From NCBI GenBank assembly GCA_964655065.1, contig CAZZLC010000004.1, positions 1-64,000 on the forward strand: DNA of 64,000 nucleotides. The letters are read 5' to 3'. Positions 1 through 10,444 of this stretch are shown here, piece by piece (within the stretch, counting starts at the first letter, position 1; each line of letters begins with the position of its first letter). The notes beneath the pieces were generated by a model. That model saw only the letters and a program-made list of their open reading frames with translations, was not told where the DNA came from and did no database searches. The position numbers were made by a program, and so were the translations under genes. The DNA comes from DRPG01 sp964655065. GTDB lineage: Bacteria > Myxococcota_A > UBA796 > GCA-2862545.

Positions 1-1
1 T

Positions 2-277
2 TCTCGTTTCTTGCCCAGGACGCCCCAGCCTCAGCGCTCGGGCGAGACGCGTGCCGGGTTCCACCGTTGTCCCGCTGGCGCGAACCCCCTGCTGGAGCAG
101 ATCCCGCGCGGCGTGTCGGCACACGCCCTCGTCGTCTTCGAGCCAGGGACGTGCGGAACCCCGCGCGCGCGATACCTCGCGTCGATGGATGCCCTGGGCG
201 GACACACCGAGGACCTGGTCGACGTCGACTTCGCCCGCTTCTACGAGGATCTCGCAGACGCCATCCTCTCCCCCTGA
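2..277 (+). CDS. 3' end of an unknown protein (partial)
   Basis: The reading frame is open from the window edge and stops at 275-277. Third codon positions are almost all G or C from about base 80 onward, as in the real genes nearby, so this is probably the C-terminal 90 or so residues of a gene that starts outside the window. The tail (RYLASMDALGG, then FYEDLADAIL) loosely resembles the end of secreted von Willebrand factor A-type proteins of myxobacteria, where a GG turn and a short helix close the domain. That resemblance is only an impression. The gene lies 18 bases before the amidohydrolase on the same strand and may be co-transcribed with it. Confidence 0.45.
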   Translation, partial: SRFLPRTPQPQRSGETRAGFHRCPAGANPLLEQIPRGVSAHALVVFEPGTCGTPRARYLASMDALGGHTEDLVDVDFARFYEDLADAILSP

Positions 278-295
278 CCGGCTCCGGAGCTCCCG

Positions 296-1594
296 TTGCT
301 CTTCGCTCTCGCGGCTACCCTCGCCGCCGCCTTTCCCCCGGCCGACACCCCCATCCCCATCACCGACCGCTCGGCGGTGGAGGCCGAAGTCCTGGCCGAG
401 ATCGACGCGTCCCTCGACGATCTCCTCGCGCTCTACCGCACCCTGCACCGCAACCCCGAGCTCTCGCTCCACGAGACGGGCACCGCGAAGCGCGCAGCGC
501 GTGTGCTGAAGCGCGCGGGCTACCGGGTGACCGCCAATGTTGGCGGGACCGGCGTGGTCGCGGTCCTCGCGCGCGGCGACGGCCCCACGATCCTTCTCCG
601 CGCGGATATGGACGCGCTCCCCATCACCGAGGCCACCGGCGTCGACTGGGCGAGCACCAACCCCGGCGTGATGCACGCCTGTGGCCACGACGTCCACGTG
701 ACCTCGGCCATCGGCGCCGCGCAGACGCTCGCGAACCGCGACGACTGGCGCGGCACGCTCGTCGTGATCCTCCAGCCCGCCGAGGAGCTCGGCAAGGGGG
801 CCCGCGCCATGATCGCCGACGGCCTCTTCGAGCGATTCCCCGAGCCCGACCACGCCATCTCCGTGCACGTCGGCGCGGACGTCCCCGCAGGGGTGGTCCG
901 GCTCACCCCCGGCTTCGCGAACGCCAACGTCGACATGGTCGACGTCGTCTTCCACGGACGCGGCGGCCACGGCGCCCGACCCCACCAGGCCATCGACCCC
1001 ATCGCGATCGGTGCCACCTTCGTCACCGCGGTGCAGACGGTGGTGAGCCGCCGGCTCGACCCCCAGGACCCTGGCGTGATCACGGTGGGCAGCTTCCACG
1101 CCGGCACCAAGCACAACGTCATCCCGGACGACGCTGCGCTGCAGCTCACGGTGCGCAGCTACTCCGACGACGTTCGCGCCCAGCTCCTCGACGGCATCCG
1201 CGACGTCGCCGCCGGCACCTGCGCCGCGATGCTGTGTACCGCCCCGCCCGACATCACGGTCCGCGACGAGTTCACGCCGTCGGCGTACAACCACCCCGGC
1301 CTCACCGAAGCCGCGAGCGCCATCCTCGGCCGGGCCCTCGGAGATGACGCCGTCCAGCGCGGAGTGCCCACCATGGGGGGCGAGGACTTCGGCCGCTACT
1401 CGCGCGAGCTCGACATTCCAGGCCTCCAGATGCGCATCGGCGCAGCCCCTGCCGACCGCTTCGACGAGAACGGCCAGCCCACCGAGCCACTGCCGAGTCT
1501 GCACTCGCCGCGCTTTGCTCCCGACGCCGCCCCCACGGTTCGCACGGCCACCGCCGCCATGGCGCTGGTGGCGCTGGGGCTGTTCGCAAGCTGA
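296..1594 (+). CDS. Secreted M20-family amidohydrolase/peptidase
   Basis: 432 residues, the usual length for M20D metallohydrolases (amidohydrolases, hippurate or N-acyl-amino-acid hydrolases). The first 15 residues (MLFALAATLAAAF) look like a signal peptide, so the enzyme is probably exported. The metal centre is visible in order: DMDALPI near residue 104, MHACGHDVH near 126, PAEE near 160, GGHGARPH in the dimerisation (lid) region, MGGEDF near 362, and the final LHSPRF near 403. All expected zinc or cobalt ligands appear present, so it should be active in cutting amide bonds of acylated amino acids or similar compounds. The TTG start is chosen because it gives the signal peptide directly. 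Substrate is unknown. It follows the partial gene by 18 bases and is separated from DUF1552 by a 100-base gap with a hairpin. Confidence 0.88.
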   Translation: MLFALAATLAAAFPPADTPIPITDRSAVEAEVLAEIDASLDDLLALYRTLHRNPELSLHETGTAKRAARVLKRAGYRVTANVGGTGVVAVLARGDGPTILLRADMDALPITEATGVDWASTNPGVMHACGHDVHVTSAIGAAQTLANRDDWRGTLVVILQPAEELGKGARAMIADGLFERFPEPDHAISVHVGADVPAGVVRLTPGFANANVDMVDVVFHGRGGHGARPHQAIDPIAIGATFVTAVQTVVSRRLDPQDPGVITVGSFHAGTKHNVIPDDAALQLTVRSYSDDVRAQLLDGIRDVAAGTCAAMLCTAPPDITVRDEFTPSAYNHPGLTEAASAILGRALGDDAVQRGVPTMGGEDFGRYSRELDIPGLQMRIGAAPADRFDENGQPTEPLPSLHSPRFAPDAAPTVRTATAAMALVALGLFAS

Positions 1595-1611
1595 TCGTTG
1601 CGGCCGCCTGA

Positions 1612-1640
1612 CGAGGCCTTGCAGGCGTGGTTAAGCCTCG
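1612..1640 (+). terminator. Hairpin after the amidohydrolase gene
   Basis: CGAGGC-C-TT at 1612-1620 pairs with AAGCCTCG at 1633-1640, leaving one bulged C and a 12-base loop. It lies 18 bases after the amidohydrolase stop. There is no T-run, so it is at best a weak terminator or a processing stem. Confidence 0.3.
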
Positions 1641-1694
1641 GCAGCCCCCCGGACCGGCGGAGCCGCCTCTCGCGGCCTGCCCGGAGATCTCACC

Positions 1695-2914
1695 ATGAAC
1701 CGAAGGCAGCTCCTGGGCTTTGGTGCGGCGTCTGTTCTGGCCGCGCCCTTTGTCGCCCTCCTCGACCCTGCCCGCGCCCAGGCCGCGCCGCGCGCCAGGC
1801 GACTCGCGATTCTCTTCTCCCCCAACGGCACCATCCCACACCGCTGGCAGCCCTCCGGCAGCGGCCGCAGCTACACCTTCGGCGATGGCACGATCCTCGA
1901 GCCTCTCCAGGGCCTCGAGTCGGAGCTCCTCGTGCTGCAGGGCATGGACTTCAACACGGGGACCAACCACGAGGGCGGCATGAGCAACATGCTGACCTGC
2001 GGCGGTGACACCAGCATCGACCAGGTCATCGCGGACCACGTGGGCGCCGAGGCCCGGTTCTCCTCGCTCGAGCTCGCAGCCCAGACCTCGGCGTGGGGAG
2101 GCTCGTCACAGACCCGGATGTGCTACCGCGACGGGGCGTTCGTGACCCCCGACGACGACCCGGTACACGCGTGGAACCGCATGTTCGGCCTGGTGGGCGA
2201 TCCCTCCGTGCAGAGCTACCGCCGGTCTGTTCTCGACCTCGCGAACGCCGAGCTCTCCGACCTGCGGCAGCGTCTCGGCGCCGCCCAACGCCAGCACCTC
2301 GACGCACACCTCGAGGGCCTGCGCACCGTCGAGCGCAGCCTGTTCGGCGGGGGCTCGTGCGACGGCGGCATGGCCCCTGTCATCACCGACCCGCAGGACA
2401 ACGACGCGTTCCCCGCCGTGGCCGATGCGCAGATCGACCTCGCCATCCAGGCCCTGGCCTGCGGGGTGAGTCCGGTGGTCACCGTCCAGCTCTCCCACAC
2501 CGTGAGCCCGCTCGTGTGCCGCTGGGTCGACGCGACCTCGGGACACCACGAGCTGTCTCACGCCGACGACGGCAACACGGCCTCGGTCGAGAGCTTCGTG
2601 CGCTGCGAGCAGTGGTTCGCCGGTCAGTTCCGGCGCCTCGTCGAAGGGCTGGAGGCGGCGGTCGACCCCGTCACTGGCGCGTCGTTGCTCGACGACACGC
2701 TGGTGATGTGGGTCAAGGAGCTCGGAGACAGCCGACTGCACGTCTGCACGTCGGTCCCGTGGATCCTCGCGGGCCGCGGGGCAGGGTTCGAGCTCGGTCG
2801 GCTCGTGGACGTCGGAGGAGCCACCCACGACCGTGTGCTCACTTCGGTCGCCCGGTCGTTTGGCCTCGAGATCGAGCACTTCGGCACGGGCACCCAGGGC
2901 CCGCTGGAGGTCCT

Positions 2915-2918
<4 letters not shown>
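1695..2918 (+). CDS. DUF1552 family secreted protein
   Basis: 407 residues. The N-terminus (NRRQLLGFGAAS followed by a hydrophobic stretch and ARAQA) reads as a twin-arginine-like export signal. The body matches the DUF1552 family: an early LFSPNGTIP motif, a CGG near residue 100, and the TVQLSHTVSP and GHHELSH motifs further on. DUF1552 proteins are almost always encoded beside DUF1592 proteins in Planctomycetes and Myxococcota and are thought to act with them at the cell surface; the activity is not known. GGAG lies 8 bases before the ATG. The stop codon overlaps the GTG start of the DUF1592 gene, so the two are co-translated. Confidence 0.85.
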
Positions 2919-4648
<1,730 letters not shown>

Positions 4649-4670
4649 CCGCGATGTAAGGGCGCTGCTC

Positions 4671-4693
4671 CGCGCTCGGCTTCGCCAAGCGCG
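4671..4693. terminator. Hairpin between convergent genes
   Basis: CGCGCT at 4671-4676 pairs with AGCGCG at 4688-4693, and GGC pairs with GCC around a TTC loop with one C-A mismatch. It sits between the DUF1592 stop and the mgsA stop, which face each other, so it could end transcription in both directions. No U-tract follows. Confidence 0.4.
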
Positions 4694-4746
4694 CTCCGTC
4701 GCGATTCGCTCGGTCGTCTCCCCCTCGCTTCGCTCACGCGGGAACC

Positions 4747-5202
4747 TCACTCCTCGGTCGGTGCGAAGCGACCGACGTACCCGGAGTAGTCCGGAAGCTC
4801 CCGCTGGTAGGTCTCGTCGGTGAACAGCGGCGACGAGATCAGGTAGTCGGCCGTCGAGCGGTTGCAGGCCATGGGCACGTTCCAGACCACGGCCAGCCGC
4901 AGGAGCGCCTTGACGTCGGGGTCGTGCGGCATCGGGGCGAGGGGATCCCAGAAGAAGATCACGAGGTCGATCTGCCCCTGCGCGATGAGCGCGCCCATCT
5001 CCTGGTCCCCGCCGAGGGGTCCCGAGTGGAGGCACGCGATCTCGACCCCGAGTGCCTCGGCGACGAGACGGCCCGTGGTGCCGGTGGCCACCAGATCGCA
5101 CCGCGTCAGCACCTCGCGGTTGTAGATGCACCACTCGACGAGTGCGGGCTTGCGGTGGTCGTGGGCGATCAGCGCCACGGTTCGGCGGTCCGCGAGGGAC
5201 AT
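4747..5202 (-). CDS. mgsA: Methylglyoxal synthase
   Basis: 151 residues, normal for the family. It converts dihydroxyacetone phosphate to methylglyoxal and phosphate, a bypass that relieves phosphosugar build-up. The conserved core is intact: SGPLGGDQ (D66, equivalent to the catalytic base D71 of the E. coli enzyme), IFFWDPL, then PHDPDVKALLRL with H93 and D96 matching E. coli H98 and D101, and the phosphate-binding GTTGRL. The ATG at 5202 is preceded by GAGGAGG at good spacing; an upstream ATG at 5226 would place the Shine-Dalgarno sequence inside the gene. It stands alone, divergent from the small lipoprotein gene. Confidence 0.95.
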   Translation of the reverse strand: MSLADRRTVALIAHDHRKPALVEWCIYNREVLTRCDLVATGTTGRLVAEALGVEIACLHSGPLGGDQEMGALIAQGQIDLVIFFWDPLAPMPHDPDVKALLRLAVVWNVPMACNRSTADYLISSPLFTDETYQRELPDYSGYVGRFAPTEE

Positions 5203-5302
5203 GGAGACCTCCTCGGTCAGAGCCATACCCGGCGAGCCACGAAAGCGTTCGGTAGGGGCTCCGGGTCGCGGGTTCCGGTACCGGGATGTCCAGGAGGTGA
5301 TC

Positions 5303-5716
5303 ATGGTGCGATGGCTCGCGATGTTCGGTACGCTGGGGGGGCTGTCGGGTTGTGGCCTGATCGACCTCGTCCTGAACAACGACAAGGACGACGAAGAGAG
5401 CGCAGACTCGGACTTCGACGGAACCGGTCCCGACGACGATGGCCCGATCCGCCGCAGTGACACCGCGTCGCCGCCCTCGCTCCTCGAGCAGTGCGAGCTC
5501 GGGGCAGAGGCGTTCTGTACCTGCATCGACGACGGCTATGTCTGCGGTGAAGAGGCCTTCGCCACGCTGGTCCAGGGGTGCACACAGCAGATTCCCGAGG
5601 CGGACTTCGTGCTGTGCTACGCCGACCAGGTCGAGAACAACACGATCGACTGTCAGGCCGCCGAGAGCGCGTGCCTCGGAGCCAGCGACACGGGCGGCGG
5701 CACCCCCGGCTACTGA
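5303..5716 (+). CDS. Small acidic, cysteine-rich lipoprotein
   Basis: 137 residues. AGGAGGTGA lies just before the ATG. Residues 1-16 are a signal with a lipobox ending LSGC (Cys17), so the protein should be lipid-anchored. It continues with a linker rich in Asp and Glu (about residues 24-50) and then a compact region with at least six cysteines (EQCELGAEAFCTC, YVCGEE, GCTQQ, LCYADQ, DCQAAESAC), probably disulphide-bonded outside the cytoplasm. No known domain is recognised. The stop overlaps the stop of the facing receiver gene by seven bases. Confidence 0.7.
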   Translation: MVRWLAMFGTLGGLSGCGLIDLVLNNDKDDEESADSDFDGTGPDDDGPIRRSDTASPPSLLEQCELGAEAFCTCIDDGYVCGEEAFATLVQGCTQQIPEADFVLCYADQVENNTIDCQAAESACLGASDTGGGTPGY

Positions 5717-6171
5717 CCCGCGAGCTTCCGCAGACGGAGGGCGACCTCGTCGGGTGAGGCCACGTCGGTGCAGTGGTCGAGCGGACCGTGCTGCTCGACG
5801 AGCCTCGCGAACCGCCGGGGCTCTCCGGAGAAGTCGTGGGAGACGAGCACGGGCAGCCAGCAGTCCGCCTCCCGCAGGGCGGCGAGCACGTAGGTGCCCT
5901 GGTGGTCCTGGAGAAAGCGCCGCCCGGCTGCCGAGTCGCCGTTGCAGCGCTCGGTCGCGGCGGCGAGATCGCCGAGCAGCGCGGCGTCGTCCACCCGGTC
6001 GAAGCGCATGTCCAGGAACACGACGTCGAAGTCGCGTGCCTCCACCTCGCGGAGGGCCTCGGGCCCCGAACCGGCGCGGACGAAGGAGAAGCCCCGTGGC
6101 GCGAGGAACCGCTCCATGGTGTCGGTGTACTCGGTGCCGTCTTCCACCACGAGGACCGCGATGGTGGTCAT
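5710..6171 (-). CDS. Stand-alone response-regulator receiver protein
   Basis: 153 residues, one receiver domain and no output domain. The acidic pair is E10-D11 (VVED) and the likely phospho-acceptor is D54 (VVFLDMRF). Between the D54 strand and the later LPVLVSHDFSG segment there is an insertion of about 30 residues (NGDSAAGRRFL) not usual in CheY-type folds. The ATG overlaps the stop of the TPR kinase gene (ATGA), so it is the natural partner of that kinase. It is the last gene of a four-gene signalling operon. Output may be through protein contact. Confidence 0.8.
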   Translation of the reverse strand: MTTIAVLVVEDGTEYTDTMERFLAPRGFSFVRAGSGPEALREVEARDFDVVFLDMRFDRVDDAALLGDLAAATERCNGDSAAGRRFLQDHQGTYVLAALREADCWLPVLVSHDFSGEPRRFARLVEQHGPLDHCTDVASPDEVALRLRKLAGQ

Positions 6172-8861
6172 GTCTCCTCCTCCGACGGCTCCACGACGGG
6201 CAGCCGGACGATCACCGCCTTGGTGAAGCCCTCGGGACCGTCCTCGACTGCGATCGAGCCTCCGGCCCGGGTCGCCAGATCGGCGGCAATCCCGAGTCCG
6301 CGGGCGACGTAGCGACTGCGAATCATCGCGGTGGTCAGCGACTGCGGGTGGGTGTCGCAGACCGCAATCGCGAGTTGCTCGAGCCCGGTCACCGGATCGG
6401 CCTCGATTCGCCCGACCACCGCGGTGCGTCGAGCCGCACCCTCGGGGAGGGTGGTGCTCGCGGCGAGGGCGTTGCGGACCAGATTCCCGAGCAGGTCGAG
6501 GAGGTCGCCGGGCGAGAGTCGCACCCACACCGGCGCCTCGGGCCAGTCGATCTCGCAGGTGAGCGTGGCGTCGACGAAAGCAGGCTCCGATGCGACGTCG
6601 TCGACCACGCTCGCGACTCGGGCTCGCGTGAGCCGCAAGGTGGCGAGCTCGGCGATGCGCCGGCCGAGCGCGGGGTAGACCTCGCCGTGGAGCTTGCCCG
6701 CGACGTCGCGCAGCGTGTCGGCGAGCCGGCCGCGGTCCGTCGGCGCGCGGAGCTCTGGCTCGAGCCGCCGCAGTCGGTCGGCGCTGTCCACGAGGGCGCC
6801 GAGCGTCGGGTCGCCGTGCCGGAGCGCGAGTCGCGTCCCGTGGGTCCGCGCGAGCGCGACGAGCTCCTCGAGGTAGCGGTCGAGGCGGGCGAGAGCCCCC
6901 CGCTCTCCGAACAGGCGGTCCGCGATCCAGGCGGCCGGGTCATCGTCACCCTCGTCGAGGGCCTTCGCCACCGTCGGCAGGGCCGAGGTGTGGTGCTTGA
7001 GCACCTCGTGCCGGATCGTAGCGAGGACCCTGACGATCGACGACCAGGCGAGCGGGGCCCGCTCGGTCAGCTCGTCGAGGCCGACCCCGGACCGGCGGAA
7101 CACCCCGATCCCCAAGGGCACGACGAGCGCGAGTATCCCGACGAGGCCACCGAGGCCGAGCACGCGCTGGATGCGTCGAGCGAGGAGGCGGTCCAGCGCG
7201 ACGGCCTCCTCGTAGTGAGGACCGTGGGTGGTGGCGCCGAAGTAGGTCGCGAGCGCGTCGCGAGCGCGCCACCAGCGGCCCCGGTTGGCGAGAGTACGCG
7301 CGCGTCGCCACAGCGCCGCGGGGTGCCCGAGCTCCGCAGCTCGGTCGAATGCCCGCTGGGCCTCGGGATCCCCACGCTCGTCGAGCACGCGAGCCAGCGT
7401 GAGCCACGTCTCGGGTTGCCCCTGGTCGCGCGCGAGCGACGCCCGAAGCAGCGCGATGGCGTCGTCGAGCTCGCCGCGCTCCGCGAGCATGGTCGCCTCG
7501 AGGTTCGCCGCAGGCAGAAAGTCGGGTGCGACCTGCCGCGCCCGCTGGACCTCGGCCCAGGCCCGGGCGTCGGCCTCCTCGGGGCGGATCGGATCGCCGG
7601 ACCCCACCGTCGGCTGGTGCTCTCGCCACGCCCACGCGCGGAAGTACGCCGTCCAGGCGGCCTCGGGCACGTTCGCCGGCCGGCCGCGGCCGGGAAGCAG
7701 GTCGGTGGACCGTGGCAGAGGTCGTTCGACGTCGGTGATCGCGCGCTCGGCCTCCTCGGACCCAGGACCCTCCTCGTCGAGCCGGAGCACCTCGCGGTAG
7801 CTCGCCGCGGCCTCGCGCCAGCGTCCCGATCGACGCTCCGCGCGGGCCTTGCCGAGCCAGATCGCGGCGTCGTTCGGACGACGCTCGGCGGCGCGACGAT
7901 AAGCATCGACGGCCTCGGAATCGAGACGTCCCCCGAAGCCTTCGAAGAGCCGGGCCCCGCGCCGAGCCAGCGCGTCTGCATCGAGGGGATCGAGCTCGAT
8001 TGCGGCGTCGATGGCCTCGATGGAGCCCGTGAGGTCCCCCTGGGCGGCGCGCACGTCCGACAGGGTGGCCCAGGCCACCGCAGAGCGCGGCTGCTCGGCG
8101 ATCAGGTCCCCGAGGAGCGCGGCAGCGTGGCCGTGGTGGCCGTCGACGAACGCCGCCCGGGCCTCGGACAGGCGACGCAGCTGGTCGGGTCCCAGGGGCT
8201 CGGTGCCCGACGCGGCCAGCGCTCGCGCGGCCTGGTCGATCGCCAGATCTCGCCTCGCCGAACCCAGCGTGGGAGCCGTCGCCGCCTCGGGGAACTCCGC
8301 GAGCCACGTGTCGAGATGGCGTCGGGCCACGGCCACGTCGTCCTCTCCGTCGATCGCGGCCAGCGCGGCGCGCCAGGCGGTCGCGAAGCCGTCGTCGTCG
8401 ATGCTCGTGCCGTAGAACGCGAGGTAGTCGTCGAGGTGCTCGAGCGCGGCGGCCGGACGGTCTCGGGCCAGGCGCCGGGCCTCGAGGATTCGCCACCCGG
8501 GCCGGTTCGGGGCCAGTGCCTGGAGGTCGTCGATCAGCGCCCGTGATGTCTCGAGGTCCCCGAGGTCCAGCGCGATTCGGGCTCGGGCGTGGACCGCCTC
8601 GGGGTCGTCAGGACGCTTGGCATAGGTGGCCAGCGCCTCGTCCAGTCGCCCCTCCCGCTCGAGCACGCGGCCGAGGTCGAGCATAGCTGCCCCGAACCAG
8701 GGGTCCCCCCGAGCGACCACCGCGTAGCCGTTCGCAGCCTCGCGGTATCGCCCCGCAGCTTCGTGGGCCCGGGCGGTCGCGTAGAAGGTGGCGAGCACCG
8801 GCGACAGGCCGTCGTCGGCAGGACCTCCGAGGGCGAGCCCCACGAGCAGCGCCGCGATCAT
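6168..8861 (-). CDS. TPR-repeat sensor histidine kinase
   Basis: 897 residues. A short hydrophobic N-terminus (MIAALLVGLALGG) is a likely signal. Residues about 20-555 are a long array of tetratricopeptide-like helical pairs, several with the typical G.....A...Y pattern, predicted outside the membrane. One membrane segment lies near 565-585 (LGGLVGILALVVPLGIGVF). The cytoplasmic part has a likely phospho-acceptor histidine in IRHEVLKHH near 617, an N box (LLGNLVRNALAAS) near 792 and a G box (RGLGIAADLATRAGGS) near 853. The G1/aspartate segment is atypical (IAVCDTHPQS). The sensor therefore seems to read a protein or peptide partner through TPRs. It overlaps the genes before and after by four bases each (ATGA). 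Confidence 0.85.
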   Translation of the reverse strand: MIAALLVGLALGGPADDGLSPVLATFYATARAHEAAGRYREAANGYAVVARGDPWFGAAMLDLGRVLEREGRLDEALATYAKRPDDPEAVHARARIALDLGDLETSRALIDDLQALAPNRPGWRILEARRLARDRPAAALEHLDDYLAFYGTSIDDDGFATAWRAALAAIDGEDDVAVARRHLDTWLAEFPEAATAPTLGSARRDLAIDQAARALAASGTEPLGPDQLRRLSEARAAFVDGHHGHAAALLGDLIAEQPRSAVAWATLSDVRAAQGDLTGSIEAIDAAIELDPLDADALARRGARLFEGFGGRLDSEAVDAYRRAAERRPNDAAIWLGKARAERRSGRWREAAASYREVLRLDEEGPGSEEAERAITDVERPLPRSTDLLPGRGRPANVPEAAWTAYFRAWAWREHQPTVGSGDPIRPEEADARAWAEVQRARQVAPDFLPAANLEATMLAERGELDDAIALLRASLARDQGQPETWLTLARVLDERGDPEAQRAFDRAAELGHPAALWRRARTLANRGRWWRARDALATYFGATTHGPHYEEAVALDRLLARRIQRVLGLGGLVGILALVVPLGIGVFRRSGVGLDELTERAPLAWSSIVRVLATIRHEVLKHHTSALPTVAKALDEGDDDPAAWIADRLFGERGALARLDRYLEELVALARTHGTRLALRHGDPTLGALVDSADRLRRLEPELRAPTDRGRLADTLRDVAGKLHGEVYPALGRRIAELATLRLTRARVASVVDDVASEPAFVDATLTCEIDWPEAPVWVRLSPGDLLDLLGNLVRNALAASTTLPEGAARRTAVVGRIEADPVTGLEQLAIAVCDTHPQSLTTAMIRSRYVARGLGIAADLATRAGGSIAVEDGPEGFTKAVIVRLPVVEPSEEET

Positions 8862-10444
8862 CGACGCCCTCGCTTCTTGAGCTCCCGCACCTTGAGGCCG
8901 AGCTGGTTGAAGCGCAGCTGGACCTTGCGGCCCTGCGTGTCGTCGCCGAGCAGCCGGGCCGCCATGCGCCCGAAGTCGCCGTCGTGCTCGTGAAACAGCG
9001 CCTCGAAGTACTGCCGCTCGCAGTCGACCGCAACCTTGTTGAGCGTCTCGTGGGGGCGCACGGTCACGGTCATGCGCACGCCGTTCGCGGTGCCGTCCAC
9101 GGGAGCTGCGGTGGACAGGAGGTCCTGGACGAGCTTGGGCCGCACCTGAACCACGTCGGGGCGCTCCCCCGGCGGGACCCCCGTGAGCTCGGACAGCGCG
9201 AAGAGCACCGCGTTCTCCGCGACCATCGCGAACTCGCGGAGGTTGCCTGGCCACCGGTATCGCGCCAGCAGCCCCATCGTGCGATCGGGGAACACCAGGT
9301 GCAGGGCGCCCGCTGCGGGCGCAGGGACTCGCCCTCCCGCGGTCACCGCCACCCGGTGGCCCTCGAGCCCCACCACCTCGCGATACTCGTCGACCAAGCC
9401 GCGGAGCCAGGGCCGCGAGAGCGCCTGCTCGAGGCAGAAGCGCAGCAGCTCGCCGTGGTCGAGCCCGCGCTCGACGAGCGGAGGGAGTCGGATCGCGGCC
9501 GCCGGATTGAGGCGCATGAACAGATCGGCCCGAAACGAGCCGTCCGCGACCCGCGCCGCGAGGTCCTCGTTGGTGGCCACCACGAGCTTCACGTCGACGG
9601 CACGCTCGCGCAGGTCGCCGAGCCGCACCACGCTGCCCTCCTGCAGCACGGTGAGGAGCATCTTCTGGGCGTCCAGGGAGAGATTGCCGACCTCGTCGAG
9701 AAACAACGTGCCCGCGGACGCTGCCTCGAACGCCCCGACCCGGTCGGCGACCGAGCCCGTGTAGGCGCCCTTGACCGCCCCGAAGAGGTGGGCGGCACCG
9801 AGATCCGGGGGGATGGTCGACAAGTCGACGGCCACGAACCGGCCGGTTCGTCCGCTGCGGTGGTGGACGACGTGCCGAGCGATCAGGGACTTGCCGGTGC
9901 CCGTGGGGCCGAGGAGCACCACCGGGAGCCGTCCTCGGGCGAGCGTCGCCAGCCGTCGACGAAGCCGGAGCATCCGCGGCGACCGTCCCCAGTACACGGG
10001 ACCGTCGGCCACGGCCCCCCGTCCGGCCACGATGCCGTCGATCTGGCCCCGGAGGGTCTGGGCGTCGACCGCGTCGTCGTCGAAAAAGTAGGTGTACTCT
10101 TCGTCACCCGGCAGCGCGTCGAGCGACAGCTCGTCGCGGCTCGTCATCAACACCACGGGCAGGTCGGGCCAGCCCTCGCGCAGCCGAGCGAGGATCGCGA
10201 CGCCCTGTGTGCGCCGCAGCTCGCCAGGATCGCGCGGGCCATCGGCGAACTCCACCAGGTCGATGTCGTCGATGTCGAAGTGCACGTCGAGGAGCACGGC
10301 GTCGATGCGGCCACGGGCCCGGTGGAGCGCGTCGGCCGCCTCGCGATAGTTTCGGGCCGGACCGACGAAGCGGTGCTCCGGCATGGCCTTTCGACAGAGG
10401 TCCGCGTAGCGATCCTGGTCGTCGACGACGAGGATGTCAGCCAC
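8858..10444 (-). CDS. Sigma-54-dependent response regulator (NtrC type)
   Basis: 528 residues. A receiver domain (VVDD at residues 6-9, phospho-acceptor D53 in LLDVHF) carries an insertion around GPRDPGELRRTQG. It is followed by a sigma-54 AAA+ domain: Walker A GPTGTGKS near 180, GAYTGS near 226 in the loop that contacts sigma-54 (normally GAFTGA or GAYTGA), Walker B GTLFLDEVGN near 245, and RWPGNLREF. The C-terminus has a Fis-type helix-turn-helix (FGRMAARLLG). It should activate sigma-54 promoters when phosphorylated. The GTG start overlaps the end of the upstream gene by eight bases. The final Ser of the GAYTGS motif is unusual and might weaken sigma-54 contact. Confidence 0.88.
   Translation of the reverse strand: MADILVVDDQDRYADLCRKAMPEHRFVGPARNYREAADALHRARGRIDAVLLDVHFDIDDIDLVEFADGPRDPGELRRTQGVAILARLREGWPDLPVVLMTSRDELSLDALPGDEEYTYFFDDDAVDAQTLRGQIDGIVAGRGAVADGPVYWGRSPRMLRLRRRLATLARGRLPVVLLGPTGTGKSLIARHVVHHRSGRTGRFVAVDLSTIPPDLGAAHLFGAVKGAYTGSVADRVGAFEAASAGTLFLDEVGNLSLDAQKMLLTVLQEGSVVRLGDLRERAVDVKLVVATNEDLAARVADGSFRADLFMRLNPAAAIRLPPLVERGLDHGELLRFCLEQALSRPWLRGLVDEYREVVGLEGHRVAVTAGGRVPAPAAGALHLVFPDRTMGLLARYRWPGNLREFAMVAENAVLFALSELTGVPPGERPDVVQVRPKLVQDLLSTAAPVDGTANGVRMTVTVRPHETLNKVAVDCERQYFEALFHEHDGDFGRMAARLLGDDTQGRKVQLRFNQLGLKVRELKKRGRR

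Noticed and set aside
2093..2914. Upstream extension of the DUF1592 frame
   Set aside because: It overlaps the DUF1552 gene in another frame and is Arg/Pro-rich; the GTG at 2915 gives a lipoprotein signal.
5439..8546. A 1035-codon plus-strand frame opposite the TPR kinase
   Set aside because: It overlaps four well-supported genes and has no recognisable fold.
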